Below are positions 42,516 to 51,630 of a stretch of DNA of 64,000 bases, one piece after another; positions within the stretch are counted from its first letter, which is position 1, and each line of letters opens with the position of its first letter. The translations under genes were made by a program, and so were the position numbers. Under the pieces are notes generated by a model. That model worked only from the letters and a program-made list of their open reading frames with translations. It did not search any database and was not told the origin of the DNA. Source of the stretch: Bacteroidota bacterium (GTDB lineage Bacteria > Bacteroidota > Bacteroidia > Chitinophagales > Chitinophagaceae). The DNA lies in assembly GCA_023433345.1 (NCBI GenBank), contig JAEZDA010000091.1:11661-75660 (forward strand), in the 5' to 3' direction.

Positions 42516-43805
42516 ATGAGTTACATCGCCTCCATTTTCGCACGGCAAATATTAGACAGCAGGGGAAACCCCACAATTGAAGTGGACATTCTTACTGAAA
42601 ATGAAAGGTTGGGAAGGGCTGCGGTACCCAGCGGTGCAAGTACTGGCATTCATGAGGCGGTTGAACTTCGCGATAATAACAAAAAAGTATATCTCGGCAA
42701 GGGTGTTACCAAGGCTGTAAAGAATGTAAATACAATTATTGCCGAACAATTGTTGGGATGGGATGTTGCAGACCAGACGGGTATTGACAACATGATGATT
42801 GAACTTGACGGCACAACAAATAAAGGGAAGCTAGGCGCAAATGCGATGTTGGCCGTAAGCCTCGCCGTTGCTAAGGCTGCAGCGCTGGAAGCTAACCTTC
42901 CTTTATACCGTTATATCGGAGGCACAAATGCGAGAGTAATGCCGGTGCCTATGATGAATATATTAAATGGCGGCGCTCATGCTGACAATAAGATCGATTT
43001 CCAGGAATTTATGGTGATGCCTGTTGGAGCTTCAACATTCAGTGAGGGACTGCAGTGGGGTGTTGAAATTTTCCATGCACTGAAAACGGTGTTGAAGAAA
43101 AAAGGATACAGTACAAATGTTGGTGATGAAGGTGGTTTTGCGCCTAACATCCAGAGCAATGAGGAAGCGATTGAAACAGTGCTAACGGCTATCCAGGCCG
43201 CAGGATATAAAACCGGCAGCCAGGTGGCCATTGCAATGGACGCGGCAAACTCGGAACTTTGGAACGCCAAAGAAAAGAAGTACATCTTCCACAAAGGCGA
43301 TGGAAAAAAGATGACAAGCGAACAACTTGTAAAATACTGGGAAAGCTGGGTGAAAAAATATCCCATAGTTTCCATTGAAGATGGTATGGCAGAAGACGAC
43401 TGGAAGGGTTGGAAAATGCTTACAGAAGCAGTAGGAAAAAAATGCCAGCTTGTGGGCGATGACCTTTTTGTAACAAATGTTGATCGCTTACGGAAAGGCA
43501 TAGACGAAGATACTGCCAATGCACTTTTGGTGAAAGTGAACCAGATCGGAACACTTACAGAAACCATCAACGCAGTAACGCTGGCCCAAAACAACGGGTA
43601 CAACACGATAATGAGTCATCGCAGTGGCGAAACCGAAGACAGCACCATTGCAGATCTTGCAGTAGCTTTAAACTGCGGGCAGATCAAAACCGGTTCCGCA
43701 TCAAGAAGTGACCGTATGGCAAAATATAACCAACTGATAAGGATCGAAGAAATTCTTGATGCAAGCGCCATCTATCCGGGAAAAAAATTGAAATTCGGCA
43801 AATAG
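42516..43805 (+). CDS. eno: Enolase
   Basis: Enolase converts 2-phosphoglycerate to phosphoenolpyruvate in glycolysis. The 429-residue length and all family motifs are present: ARQILDSRGNPTIEVD, PSGASTGIHEA, GGAHADNKIDFQEFMVMP, SIEDGMAEDDW with a metal-ligand Asp, LLVKVNQIGTLTE, and SHRSGETEDSTIAD. It lies 73 bp after the lipoprotein gene, and the DivIC-like gene follows 52 bp downstream. Confidence 0.98.
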   Translation: MSYIASIFARQILDSRGNPTIEVDILTENERLGRAAVPSGASTGIHEAVELRDNNKKVYLGKGVTKAVKNVNTIIAEQLLGWDVADQTGIDNMMIELDGTTNKGKLGANAMLAVSLAVAKAAALEANLPLYRYIGGTNARVMPVPMMNILNGGAHADNKIDFQEFMVMPVGASTFSEGLQWGVEIFHALKTVLKKKGYSTNVGDEGGFAPNIQSNEEAIETVLTAIQAAGYKTGSQVAIAMDAANSELWNAKEKKYIFHKGDGKKMTSEQLVKYWESWVKKYPIVSIEDGMAEDDWKGWKMLTEAVGKKCQLVGDDLFVTNVDRLRKGIDEDTANALLVKVNQIGTLTETINAVTLAQNNGYNTIMSHRSGETEDSTIADLAVALNCGQIKTGSASRSDRMAKYNQLIRIEEILDASAIYPGKKLKFGK

Positions 43806-43857
43806 GCGCCGGTTTTACCCGCGAAAATTTGTAGCTTTAAAAAATTAATCCATTTCG

Positions 43858-44154
43858 ATGAAACAGGTAGGTACCATCATCAAAACAATAAACAACAAAT
43901 ACCTGATCGCCGGTGTGCTTTTCATCGTTTGGATGATGTTCTTCGACCCAAAAGATTGGGGACTGATCTTAGACAGGAAAGCAAAACTGAATGAACTGGA
44001 GCAAAGTGAAAAAACACTTCAAAAACAAATTGCTGATTCAAAAGCTGAGTTGCATCTTTTGAAAACGAGCGCAGAAACTATTGAGAAGTACGCCAGGGAG
44101 AAATATATGATGAAAAAAGACAATGAAGATCTTTTTATCGTAAAAACCCCATGA
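43858..44154 (+). CDS. FtsB/DivIC-like septum formation initiator
   Basis: The 98-residue protein has one membrane segment (about residues 15-33, LIAGVLFIVWMMFF) followed by a coiled coil (LNELEQSEKTLQKQIADSKAE) and the family ending YAREKYMMKKDNEDLFIV. Members act in the divisome with FtsL and FtsQ. Placement directly after enolase is the same as in many bacteria where ftsB follows eno, which supports the call. Confidence 0.88.
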   Translation: MKQVGTIIKTINNKYLIAGVLFIVWMMFFDPKDWGLILDRKAKLNELEQSEKTLQKQIADSKAELHLLKTSAETIEKYAREKYMMKKDNEDLFIVKTP

Positions 44155-44257
44155 TTTGGAAAAAATTACGTTTTTTTAGGCAATAAGATTTTTTAGGTGC
44201 CGTTTAATATGACGGATAGGATAATGATTTAATAATTTTCTAAAGATTAAAGAGACT

Positions 44258-44491
44258 ATGGAAAGTATTACGCTGGACGATCTGTTACAGTATTTGTACA
44301 AAGAAACCTCACCTGAGAAAACGGCTGCGATTGCAGCAGCCCTTGAAACGGACTACAACCTGAGAGAAAAACTGAACGTGATGGCATCCGCATCGAAACG
44401 GTTGGATGCATTAAGAATGTCGCCGCGCCAGCAAACGATTGATAACATCATGCAGCACGCAGGAAAGGGTATCGAAGAATTATCTCACTAA
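44258..44491 (+). CDS. Small helical hypothetical protein
   Basis: The 77-residue protein has no signal or domain I can name. It is mostly helical and charged (LDDLLQYLYKETSPEKT, LNVMASASKRLDALRMSPRQQT), resembling the N-terminal part of small anti-sigma-like or adaptor proteins; that is weak. It is followed by a strong intrinsic terminator (44514-44541), so it ends a transcript. Confidence 0.7.
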   Translation: MESITLDDLLQYLYKETSPEKTAAIAAALETDYNLREKLNVMASASKRLDALRMSPRQQTIDNIMQHAGKGIEELSH

Positions 44492-44513
44492 TAATTTTAC
44501 TTTATACAATGTT

Positions 44514-44541
44514 GCCCTGGGCTTGCGTTCAGGGCTTTTTT
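44514..44541 (+). terminator. Intrinsic terminator abutting the nth start codon
   Basis: GCCCTG (44514-44519) pairs with CAGGGC (44530-44535), followed by six T (44536-44541). The next base begins the ATG of nth at 44542. It would end the 44258 transcript; any nth transcript from upstream must read through. Confidence 0.8.
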
Positions 44542-45195
44542 ATGCGTCTTAAAGAACGATATGAATTTGTAACGGCCTATTTCCTGGAACATATGCCGGA
44601 CGCAGAAACCGAGCTCATCTTTACCAACCCCTTTGAACTTCTCGTGTCCGTTATCCTTTCAGCCCAATGCACAGACAAACGCGTTAACCTGACAACTCCC
44701 GCACTGTTCGCCAGGTTTCCCGATCCAGCAAGCATGGCAGCGGCATCCTTTGAAGAGTTGTTTCCCTTTGTAAAATCGATTTCCTATCCAAACAACAAAA
44801 CAAAACACTTGACGGGAACTTCGAGAATACTGACAGAGAAATATAATGGCAGCGTTCCAATGACTGTTGAGGAACTTACCCAGCTTCCGGGCGTTGGGAG
44901 GAAAACCGCGAATGTTATCACATCCGTGATCGATAATCAACCCAATATGGCCGTTGATACTCACGTATTTCGGGTGAGCGCAAGGATCGGTTTAACGCGC
45001 GCTGCAAAAACTCCGGCAGCAGCGGAAAAACAACTCGTAAAAAATTTTCCGATGCATCTCATCCATCGTGCACATCATTGGCTGATTTTACATGGCCGGC
45101 AAATTTGTGTTGCACGCAGGCCTAAATGCGAAGAATGCGGGCTGAAACCCGCATGTAAATATTACCAGGAAATAGTGCGCACCACGAAAAAATAG
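44542..45195 (+). CDS. nth: Endonuclease III
   Basis: Nth removes oxidised pyrimidines and cuts abasic sites in base excision repair. The 217-residue protein has the helix-hairpin-helix LPGVGRKTANV with catalytic Lys, VDTHVFRVSARI with catalytic Asp, and a four-Cys Fe-S cluster loop (C-x6-C-x2-C-x5-C, ending CGLKPAC). I chose ATG 44542 (MRLKERYEF) because family members begin there; the earlier in-frame ATG at 44509 would translate the terminator stem. Confidence 0.95.
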   Translation: MRLKERYEFVTAYFLEHMPDAETELIFTNPFELLVSVILSAQCTDKRVNLTTPALFARFPDPASMAAASFEELFPFVKSISYPNNKTKHLTGTSRILTEKYNGSVPMTVEELTQLPGVGRKTANVITSVIDNQPNMAVDTHVFRVSARIGLTRAAKTPAAAEKQLVKNFPMHLIHRAHHWLILHGRQICVARRPKCEECGLKPACKYYQEIVRTTKK

Positions 45196-45261
45196 AAGAA
45201 ATTACCTTATTTTGTGCAGCATTCTTTCCAAAGAAAACAACCATAACTAATAAAGTCATTG

Positions 45262-46191
45262 ATGAAAAAGATTTCCTTTTTGTTTTTCCTGTTTGCGATG
45301 CTTACAGGCAGTACAAAAAACGCGTCTGCCCAATACTATTTCTATAACGACGATTATTACGATAATCCGCTGCTAATTGAAGTGGGTGCATCCTTGAATG
45401 CCATGAACTGCCTTACAGATATCGGTGGAAAGAAAGGTATCGGCAAGCGTTTCATGAAAGATCTTAACATGGGTAAAACCCAGGTTGGTGGAGGTCTTTT
45501 TATCAGCGCGATCTATAAAAACGCATTTGCTTTTCGTGTAGAAGGCACGTTTGGAAAGTTAACGGCTAATGACAACGTTCTTGCCGGTGTTACGGATATC
45601 GCAATAGAAAGGTATAACCGCAATCTGAATTTTAAAACGAGCATTACCGAAATCGCGGGCGTTGTTGAACTGCATCCACTCTTTATTTTTATCGATTGGG
45701 TTTCGCGTGATGCAGAACCACCACGGTATTCACCATATCTTCTTGCAGGTGTAGGCTATTATTCTTTTAATCCACAGGCCGAGGTTGATGGGCGTTGGGT
45801 TGATTTACAGCCACTAAGTACAGAAGGGCAGGGATTTAACGAATATCCTGACAGGCCGGTGTACAAACTCAAACAAACAAATATTCCACTGGGTATTGGT
45901 TTGAAATATGAGCTTTCTCAATTTTTAACCCTGAGGGGAGAATTTGTGTATCGCAAGCTAAACACAGATTATCTGGATGATGTGAGTACTAAATACATCG
46001 ACCCCGCTCTTTTTTATGAATATTTCTCACCTGATAAGGCAGCACTGGCCGCTTTCATGGCAGACAGGCAATTGATAAAGAAGACTGATCCTAACGGAGG
46101 CGGAAAGAGAGGCAGCCCGGCAGAAAAAGATGCTTATTTTTCCTTCAACCTGAAGTTAGGTTTGGTGCTGGGAAGGGAAAGGATTCGATGA
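45262..46191 (+). CDS. Outer-membrane beta-barrel protein, unknown function
   Basis: The 309-residue protein has a signal peptide (residues 1-23, cleavage after ASA) and alternating hydrophobic strands. Segments such as LLIEVGASLNAMNC, VGGGLFISAIYKNAFAFRVE, YLLAGVGYYSF, LGIGLKYELSQFLTLRGEFVY and FSFNLKLGLVLG suggest an eight- to twelve-stranded barrel of the general Bacteroidota type. No enzyme motif is seen. A strong terminator follows at 46220. ATG 45262 is preferred to TTG 45259. Confidence 0.8.
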   Translation: MKKISFLFFLFAMLTGSTKNASAQYYFYNDDYYDNPLLIEVGASLNAMNCLTDIGGKKGIGKRFMKDLNMGKTQVGGGLFISAIYKNAFAFRVEGTFGKLTANDNVLAGVTDIAIERYNRNLNFKTSITEIAGVVELHPLFIFIDWVSRDAEPPRYSPYLLAGVGYYSFNPQAEVDGRWVDLQPLSTEGQGFNEYPDRPVYKLKQTNIPLGIGLKYELSQFLTLRGEFVYRKLNTDYLDDVSTKYIDPALFYEYFSPDKAALAAFMADRQLIKKTDPNGGGKRGSPAEKDAYFSFNLKLGLVLGRERIR

Positions 46192-46219
46192 TCAGATGAG
46201 AATTTCAAAATAATGGGAG

Positions 46220-46246
46220 CCGTTCGTAAAACCGAACGGTTTTTTT
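46220..46246 (+). terminator. Intrinsic terminator of the 45262 gene
   Basis: CCGTTCG (46220-46226) pairs with CGAACGG (46233-46239), with a 6-nt loop and seven T from 46240. It lies 28 bp after the stop codon. Confidence 0.88.
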
Positions 46247-46641
46247 GTTTTGGAAAAGTATACTGCAGGAAGCCAGGCTATGACTATACGATTACTTATT
46301 TACTTCGCACACGCAAGCCCACTCTATATTCTATTGACAAAAAACAAAAAAAATGGTGGCTGATTTTGCTCTATCCCATTAATTTCTTGATGAGTTATAG
46401 AGGAAAAAAGGGCTTGCGCATCACCATTTTTGCATCTCAATTTCAACCGAAGATGCAGCCAAAGCTAAATGGCACAACGCAATGCGAACAGGATGGATAA
46501 TCGAGGAACAATCTGTACCGGGAAAAATTGGATTAGCCATCACAAAGTCCATACTACCCCTGCATCTGTCTACACCCAATGCTGACCAGCCTTTGCGCTT
46601 TATATGGATAATCGTAAAAGATATAATTGAAATTGCTGTAC
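46247..46641. other. Intergenic region without supported gene
   Basis: This 395-bp stretch separates two convergent genes. Two plus-strand frames cross it (46213-46500 and 46482-46691), but one runs through the terminator and the other into the korA end on the opposite strand, and neither resembles a known protein. I found no ferredoxin-oxidoreductase beta subunit here, no RNA gene and no repeat. Confidence 0.5.
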
Positions 46642-48492
46642 CTATCCTTCGTTTAAAAGTAACCTTATCGCTTCCGAAATTTCTCTTTTAGTAAACGGCA
46701 CGCCCATTATCTTATTTAACCCTCTTGCATCTACCAGATATTTATCCCGAATGATCTTGATCAATTGCCCGTTATTTAGTTCCGGTATCAATACCTTATC
46801 GAAATTCCGTATTATCTCGCCTAAGTTTTCAGGAAATGGACGAACATAACGGAGATGCGTATGCGAAACTTCCATTCCTTCCTGCTGCAACTCCATGCAC
46901 GCAGATTTTATCGCGCCATAAGTGCTTCCCCATCCCAATACGAGCATCTTTCCTTTTTCAGGGCCGCTGTCCAAGGCCTGTTTTGGAACTAAAGCAGAAA
47001 GCTTATCAACCTTTTCCTGCCTTATTTTTACCATCAGCTGGTGGTTGTCTGGGTCGTAGCTGATGTTGCCGGTAATATTCTGTTTTTCCAACCCTCCTAT
47101 CCTGTGTTCCATACCCGGTGTTCCCGGTATCACCCAGGGTCTAACTAAATTTTCATCACGCAAATACGGTTGAAATTTCTCTTCCCCGTGCCCGAGCTCT
47201 TTTTTAAAGGCAACTCTAATTTCCGGAAGTTCCTCTTCGGTTGGGAACTTCCATGGTTCTGCACCGTTTGCAATGTAACCATCGCTCAGTAATATCACCG
47301 GCGTCATATGCTGCACTGCTATTCGAACAGCTTCGAGGGCAACTTCAAAACAATCACTCGGTGTGCTTGCAGATATCACGGGCATCGGGCATTCGCCGTT
47401 TCTGCCGTAGTAGGCCTGCAGTAAATCACTTTGCTCGGTTTTCGTAGGCAAGCCCGTGCTTGGTCCGCCCCGCTGAATATTGCAGATGACCAGCGGAATT
47501 TCCAGCATTACTGCAAGACCCATCGCTTCGGTTTTTAAAGCCATGCCCGGTCCTGAAGTTGTAGTAACACCGAGGTAGCCGCCATAGCTTGCTCCTATAG
47601 CAGAAGTGATGGCTGCAATTTCATCCTCCGCCTGAAAAGTTTTTATACCGAAAGATTTGTGTCTGCTTAATTCGTGCAACACGTCAGATGCTGGAGTAAT
47701 TGGATATGTGCCAAGAAATATCGGCAGTTTGCTTTTTCTTGATGCAGCGATTAAACCGTAAGCGAGCGCCTGGTTTCCCATGATCGACCTGTAAGTGCCC
47801 TGCTCCATCCTCGCCTTCTCAACACTGTAACGGGTTGTGAAGGTTTCTGTGGTATCGCCATAATTATATCCGGCCTGCAATACCTTAATGTTGCTGTTAA
47901 GAATATCTGGAGTTTTGGAGAACTTCTCCTTTAAAAAATTGATAGTGTATTCCATGCTTCGGTTATACATCCAATAAAGGAATCCAAGCACGAACATGTT
48001 CTTTGCACGATCTTTCTCCTTCGTGCCCATGGTAAACTCCTTAAGAGATTCGCGGGTGAGTTTTGTAATATCGATCTTGAAAACTTCAAATTCTCTCAGG
48101 CTTTCATCTTCCAAGGGATTTATACCATCAGGATAATTTGCAAGGCGGAGGTTCTTATTGTCGAAGCCGTCAATATTAGCAATGATCTTACCGCCTTTTT
48201 TCAGACTTTTAAGATTCACTTTTAACGCCGCTGCATTCATGGCAACCAGCACATCGCATTCATCTCCCGGAGTAAAAACTCTGTCGCTGCTGAACCGGAG
48301 CTGAAAACCGCTCACTCCGGGAAGCGTACCTATTGGCGCACGTATTTCGGCCGGAAAGTCAGGAAAGGTGGCCAGGTCAATTCCAAGCAAAGCAGTATTG
48401 TTGGTGAATTGGTTACCTGTAAGTTGCATACCATCTCCGCTATCCCCGGCAAATTTTATCACCACATCCTGCAACTGCTCCAGCTTTTCCAT
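46642..48492 (-). CDS. korA: 2-oxoglutarate:ferredoxin oxidoreductase alpha subunit
   Basis: The 616-residue protein fuses the gamma-type domain (DVVIKFAGDSGDGMQLTG, LPGVSGFQLRFSS, residues 1-190) to the alpha domain (residues about 210-616) with YPITPASDVLHELS, TTTSGPGMALKTEA and NIQRGGPSTGLPTKTEQSD. These match KorA-type 2-oxoacid:acceptor oxidoreductases that form succinyl-CoA and reduced ferredoxin. Other 2-oxoacids remain possible. The beta subunit, with the thiamine site and often Fe-S cluster, is not in the window. The next genes on both sides are unrelated. Confidence 0.87.
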   Translation of the reverse strand: MEKLEQLQDVVIKFAGDSGDGMQLTGNQFTNNTALLGIDLATFPDFPAEIRAPIGTLPGVSGFQLRFSSDRVFTPGDECDVLVAMNAAALKVNLKSLKKGGKIIANIDGFDNKNLRLANYPDGINPLEDESLREFEVFKIDITKLTRESLKEFTMGTKEKDRAKNMFVLGFLYWMYNRSMEYTINFLKEKFSKTPDILNSNIKVLQAGYNYGDTTETFTTRYSVEKARMEQGTYRSIMGNQALAYGLIAASRKSKLPIFLGTYPITPASDVLHELSRHKSFGIKTFQAEDEIAAITSAIGASYGGYLGVTTTSGPGMALKTEAMGLAVMLEIPLVICNIQRGGPSTGLPTKTEQSDLLQAYYGRNGECPMPVISASTPSDCFEVALEAVRIAVQHMTPVILLSDGYIANGAEPWKFPTEEELPEIRVAFKKELGHGEEKFQPYLRDENLVRPWVIPGTPGMEHRIGGLEKQNITGNISYDPDNHQLMVKIRQEKVDKLSALVPKQALDSGPEKGKMLVLGWGSTYGAIKSACMELQQEGMEVSHTHLRYVRPFPENLGEIIRNFDKVLIPELNNGQLIKIIRDKYLVDARGLNKIMGVPFTKREISEAIRLLLNEG

Positions 48493-48509
48493 TTTAATTA
48501 TTTTGGCCG

Positions 48510-48517
48510 CAAAGTTA
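48510..48517 (-). promoter_or_regulatory. TAnnTTTG element of korA
   Basis: On the minus strand TAACTTTG ends 17 bp before the korA ATG, giving a short leader of about 12 nt. Confidence 0.45.
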
Positions 48518-48602
48518 ATAAGTATGCAGCGATGCGACTAAATTTCAACAACAAAGCAGGCAAATTATGGCGTAACCAAAGGTTAAATTCATACTAATCA
48601 TT

Positions 48603-48610
48603 TAGGTTTG
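48603..48610 (+). promoter_or_regulatory. TAnnTTTG element of the arginase-fold gene
   Basis: TAGGTTTG ends 15 bp before the ATG at 48626. The TTG within it (48608-48610) is in frame with the gene but is a promoter base, not a likely start. Confidence 0.5.
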
Positions 48611-48625
48611 CTGCAAACTTTTCCT

Positions 48626-49756
48626 ATGCAGGACCTTACGGATTTCCTTGATCCACTGCAGATCGATCTGCTTATGGATGACAATGGCCTCACCGACGGA
48701 CAAATTGGTAAACACATCCGGATTTATGATTCGGAGTTTCCTTCCCTTGAATCAATTGACATCGTGTTCATTGGAATTCCCGAAAACCGTGGCGAACAAC
48801 CGGGAACTGGTTTGCATCTGGGCCCGGACCAAATTCGAAAACAACTTTATACGCTGCATTACTGGCATGAAGATGTAACTCTTGCCGACCTGGGAAATAT
48901 TAAAAAAGGTGCCGAACTATCTGATACCTATGCTGCCGTAAAAACAGTTCTCGCCGAGATGCTGCGGCTGAATAAAACTGTGGTACTAATTGGCGGTTCC
49001 CACGATCTTACGCTTGCACAATATGAAGCATACAAAACGCTCGAACAAACAGTTGATGTTACATGTGTTGATGCGGCAATAGATCTGCGGGGTGAAAGCA
49101 CAAAACGCAGCGAGAATTTCTTGCTGGACATGCTTACTGTAGAACCGAATCTTGTAAAACATTACAACCATATTGCTTTTCAAAGCTACCTGCTTCACCC
49201 ACGCATGATTGAAACGATGGATAAGCTGCGGTTCGATTGCTACCGTGTGGGCCTCGTGCAGGATAAACTAGAAGAGATGGAACCTGTTATCAGAAACACC
49301 AATATGTTGAGTTTTGACATCTCCGCTATCCGCAACAGTGATTCACCAGCCAGCCGTTTGAGCCCTAATGGACTATTCGGCCCGGAAGCTTGTACGCTTG
49401 TCCGTTATGCAGGCATGAGTAACAACCTTTCAAGCCTTGGGCTCTATGGTTACTACCCTTCCCTGGATCGCGATGACCTTTCTGCCAAACAAGTTGCGCA
49501 GATGATCTGGTATTTTATTGATGGAAAAAATAAAAGCAACCAGGAGGCCGAATTAAATGAAAGAGATCAATTCAATGAATTTCATACCGTATTCGCAGAG
49601 GTGGACACCCTTTTTTTACAGAGTAAGAAAACTACAAGATGGTGGATGCAAATGCCCGACAGGAAGTTCATCGCATGCAGCCAGAATGATTATATACAGG
49701 CAAGCCACAATCAGATACCGGAACGCTGGCTTCGCGTACAGGAAAGAGGCTTCTGA
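48626..49756 (+). CDS. Arginase/formiminoglutamase-fold protein with altered metal site
   Basis: The 376-residue protein has the ureohydrolase fold. GGSHDLT near residue 126 keeps the first Mn-ligand His. The DAHxD segment reads D149-A-A-I-D153, with Ala at residue 151 in place of the His ligand. The SxDxD segment reads SFDIS, with Ser233 in place of the second Asp. Bacteroidota homologues are often called formimidoylglutamase, but the changed ligands make a classic two-Mn hydrolase doubtful. It is a single gene, convergent and abutting to mutL. Confidence 0.78.
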   Translation: MQDLTDFLDPLQIDLLMDDNGLTDGQIGKHIRIYDSEFPSLESIDIVFIGIPENRGEQPGTGLHLGPDQIRKQLYTLHYWHEDVTLADLGNIKKGAELSDTYAAVKTVLAEMLRLNKTVVLIGGSHDLTLAQYEAYKTLEQTVDVTCVDAAIDLRGESTKRSENFLLDMLTVEPNLVKHYNHIAFQSYLLHPRMIETMDKLRFDCYRVGLVQDKLEEMEPVIRNTNMLSFDISAIRNSDSPASRLSPNGLFGPEACTLVRYAGMSNNLSSLGLYGYYPSLDRDDLSAKQVAQMIWYFIDGKNKSNQEAELNERDQFNEFHTVFAEVDTLFLQSKKTTRWWMQMPDRKFIACSQNDYIQASHNQIPERWLRVQERGF

Positions 49757-51586
49757 TCAACGGCCTACCATCCTGTCTAACTCCTTTTTTGAAAATGAAA
49801 TAAAAACAGGTTTGCCGTTAGGTGACGTTCCCGGCACTGCACAACGAAACAAGGTATCCACTATCAACTGCATTTCCTTTTTACTTAACAATGTTCCGCT
49901 TTTTACAGATTGCTGAAGAGCGAGAGATCTTAGCAGCTTTTCGCGTTTGCTGAATTTAATTTCGGAGCTGAAATGTTTGTATTGCTCGAGTAGGTTTTCC
50001 AGAACTGATTTTTCATTGCCTGATAAAACGTCCGCAGGGCTGCCTTGTATCACGAAGGTACTCTTCCCAAATGGCTCAAGCTGATAGCCGAGCACGGCAA
50101 GATCAGGCAGTAATTCTTCCAACAGCATTGCATCTGCGGTAGACAATTCGATCGTAGAGGGGAAAAGACTTTTTTGGGTGGCTATAGGCTTGTCTGCAAC
50201 TGCCGCACAAAACCTTTCATACAAAATTCTCTCATGTGCATTTTGTTGGTTGATGAGAAGAATTCCTTCATCGTTCTGCACGCCGATATAGGCGCCATGA
50301 AACTGTATTAATTCCGCATCAGCATCAGGGGCCTCTCTTTGCCCGGTGTACAGGTAACCGCCACCGTTAGCAGGAGAAACCTCCGCAGGAGAGGTATTTG
50401 AAGCGGGCTCATACAAATCTTTCCAATGCTTCAATTCACTTTTGGTATCAATAAAATGCGCCTGATGTTTTCTTGTGAAAGATTGAAATAAAGCCTTCCC
50501 GCCGGTAGCGGCTTCTGCCTCCCTTGTTAACGGCTTAGATACTGCATCAAGATGAACAATGCCGGGGTCAAGCTCGAAATCAAGAGTTGGAGTAATGCTG
50601 AACTGTGCAAGTGCGTGCTTTACGGCAGACTGCACAAAAGCATAAATGATCTTCTCATCCTCAAACTTTATCTCCTGTTTTGTTGGATGAACATTTATAT
50701 CAACGTGGCCGGGGTCGAGATCGATGAATAATGCATACATAGGAAAACTATCCTTCGGAATAAGTTCGCTGAAGGCATTCATCACCGCATGATTAAGATA
50801 GGCACTCCTTATGAACCTGCTGTTCACAAAAAAATACTGGTCACCCCTGGTTTTCTTCGCCACATCAGGCTTGCCAACGAAGCCCGTGATGTTCATATAA
50901 TCTGTTTTCTCCTGTACCGCCACAAGTTTAGAACTGTAATTATTGCCCAGTATCTGAATGATCCGCTGCTTCAGAGATCCCTTCTCAAGATGAAATACCT
51001 GCTGCCCATTAGAAGAAAGGGAAAAGAAAATTTCCGGGAAAGCCATCGCAACCCTGATGAACTCATCAATGATGTGGCGCAATTCGGAAGCATTACTTTT
51101 TAAAAAATTACGGCGAGCGGGAACATTAAAGAACAGGTTCTTCATGCTGATGCTGGTGCCACCTTCAAAAGCAACCGGTTCCTGTTTTACTACCGTGCTG
51201 TTTTCTATTTCAAGATATACTCCTGAAATATCGTCTTTCCGTTTTGTTTTTAATTCAACCTGCGCCACGGCAGCAATACTCGCTAATGCTTCTCCGCGAA
51301 AACCCATCGTACGTATGTGAAAAAGATCTTCTATCTTTTTTATCTTGGAGGTTGCATGCCTTTCAAAAGCCATCCGTGCATCGGTTTCGCTCATACCGCG
51401 CCCATTGTCTATCACCTGAACCAAAGCTTTCCCGGCATCATTTATTATCAGCCTGATCTCATCAGCACCCGCATCAACTGCATTCTCTAACAATTCCTTC
51501 ACAGCACTTGCAGGCCGCTGAATTACTTCTCCGGCCGCAATCTGGTTTGCAATGTTATCAGGCAATAAATGAATTATGTCAGTCAA
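49757..51586 (-). CDS. mutL: DNA mismatch repair protein MutL
   Basis: MutL links mismatch recognition by MutS to strand removal. The 609-residue protein has the GHKL ATPase motifs (ELLENAVDAGADE, DNGRGMSETDA, TMGFRGEALASIAAVA) in residues 1-110, the PARHRNFLK-type loop, and the DVNVHPTKQEI-like segment VDINVHPTKQEIKF. A C-terminal dimerisation domain follows, and the DQHAAHERI motif is altered to NQQNAHERI. The endonuclease DQHA motif is therefore not intact in the usual form, though variants are known. Translation starts at TTG 51586; no upstream ATG exists in frame. Confidence 0.94.
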   Translation of the reverse strand: MTDIIHLLPDNIANQIAAGEVIQRPASAVKELLENAVDAGADEIRLIINDAGKALVQVIDNGRGMSETDARMAFERHATSKIKKIEDLFHIRTMGFRGEALASIAAVAQVELKTKRKDDISGVYLEIENSTVVKQEPVAFEGGTSISMKNLFFNVPARRNFLKSNASELRHIIDEFIRVAMAFPEIFFSLSSNGQQVFHLEKGSLKQRIIQILGNNYSSKLVAVQEKTDYMNITGFVGKPDVAKKTRGDQYFFVNSRFIRSAYLNHAVMNAFSELIPKDSFPMYALFIDLDPGHVDINVHPTKQEIKFEDEKIIYAFVQSAVKHALAQFSITPTLDFELDPGIVHLDAVSKPLTREAEAATGGKALFQSFTRKHQAHFIDTKSELKHWKDLYEPASNTSPAEVSPANGGGYLYTGQREAPDADAELIQFHGAYIGVQNDEGILLINQQNAHERILYERFCAAVADKPIATQKSLFPSTIELSTADAMLLEELLPDLAVLGYQLEPFGKSTFVIQGSPADVLSGNEKSVLENLLEQYKHFSSEIKFSKREKLLRSLALQQSVKSGTLLSKKEMQLIVDTLFRCAVPGTSPNGKPVFISFSKKELDRMVGR

Positions 51587-51606
51587 AAGGGTGAAATTTG
51601 AACTTT

Positions 51607-51614
51607 CAAAAATA
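51607..51614 (-). promoter_or_regulatory. TAnnTTTG element of mutL inside the GH3 leader
   Basis: On the minus strand TATTTTTG ends 20 bp before the mutL TTG start. It lies between the divergent starts and within the open stretch before the GH3 gene's ATG, which supports starting GH3 at 51631. Confidence 0.45.
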
Positions 51615-51630
51615 CTACATCCTGTTCACT

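Noticed and set aside
44509..44541. Upstream ATG for nth
   Set aside because: It would translate the terminator stem and add residues not seen in the family; homologues begin at the later Met.
46213..46691. Two plus-strand frames of 95 and 69 codons
   Set aside because: The first runs through a strong terminator and the second into the opposite-strand korA end; neither resembles a known protein.
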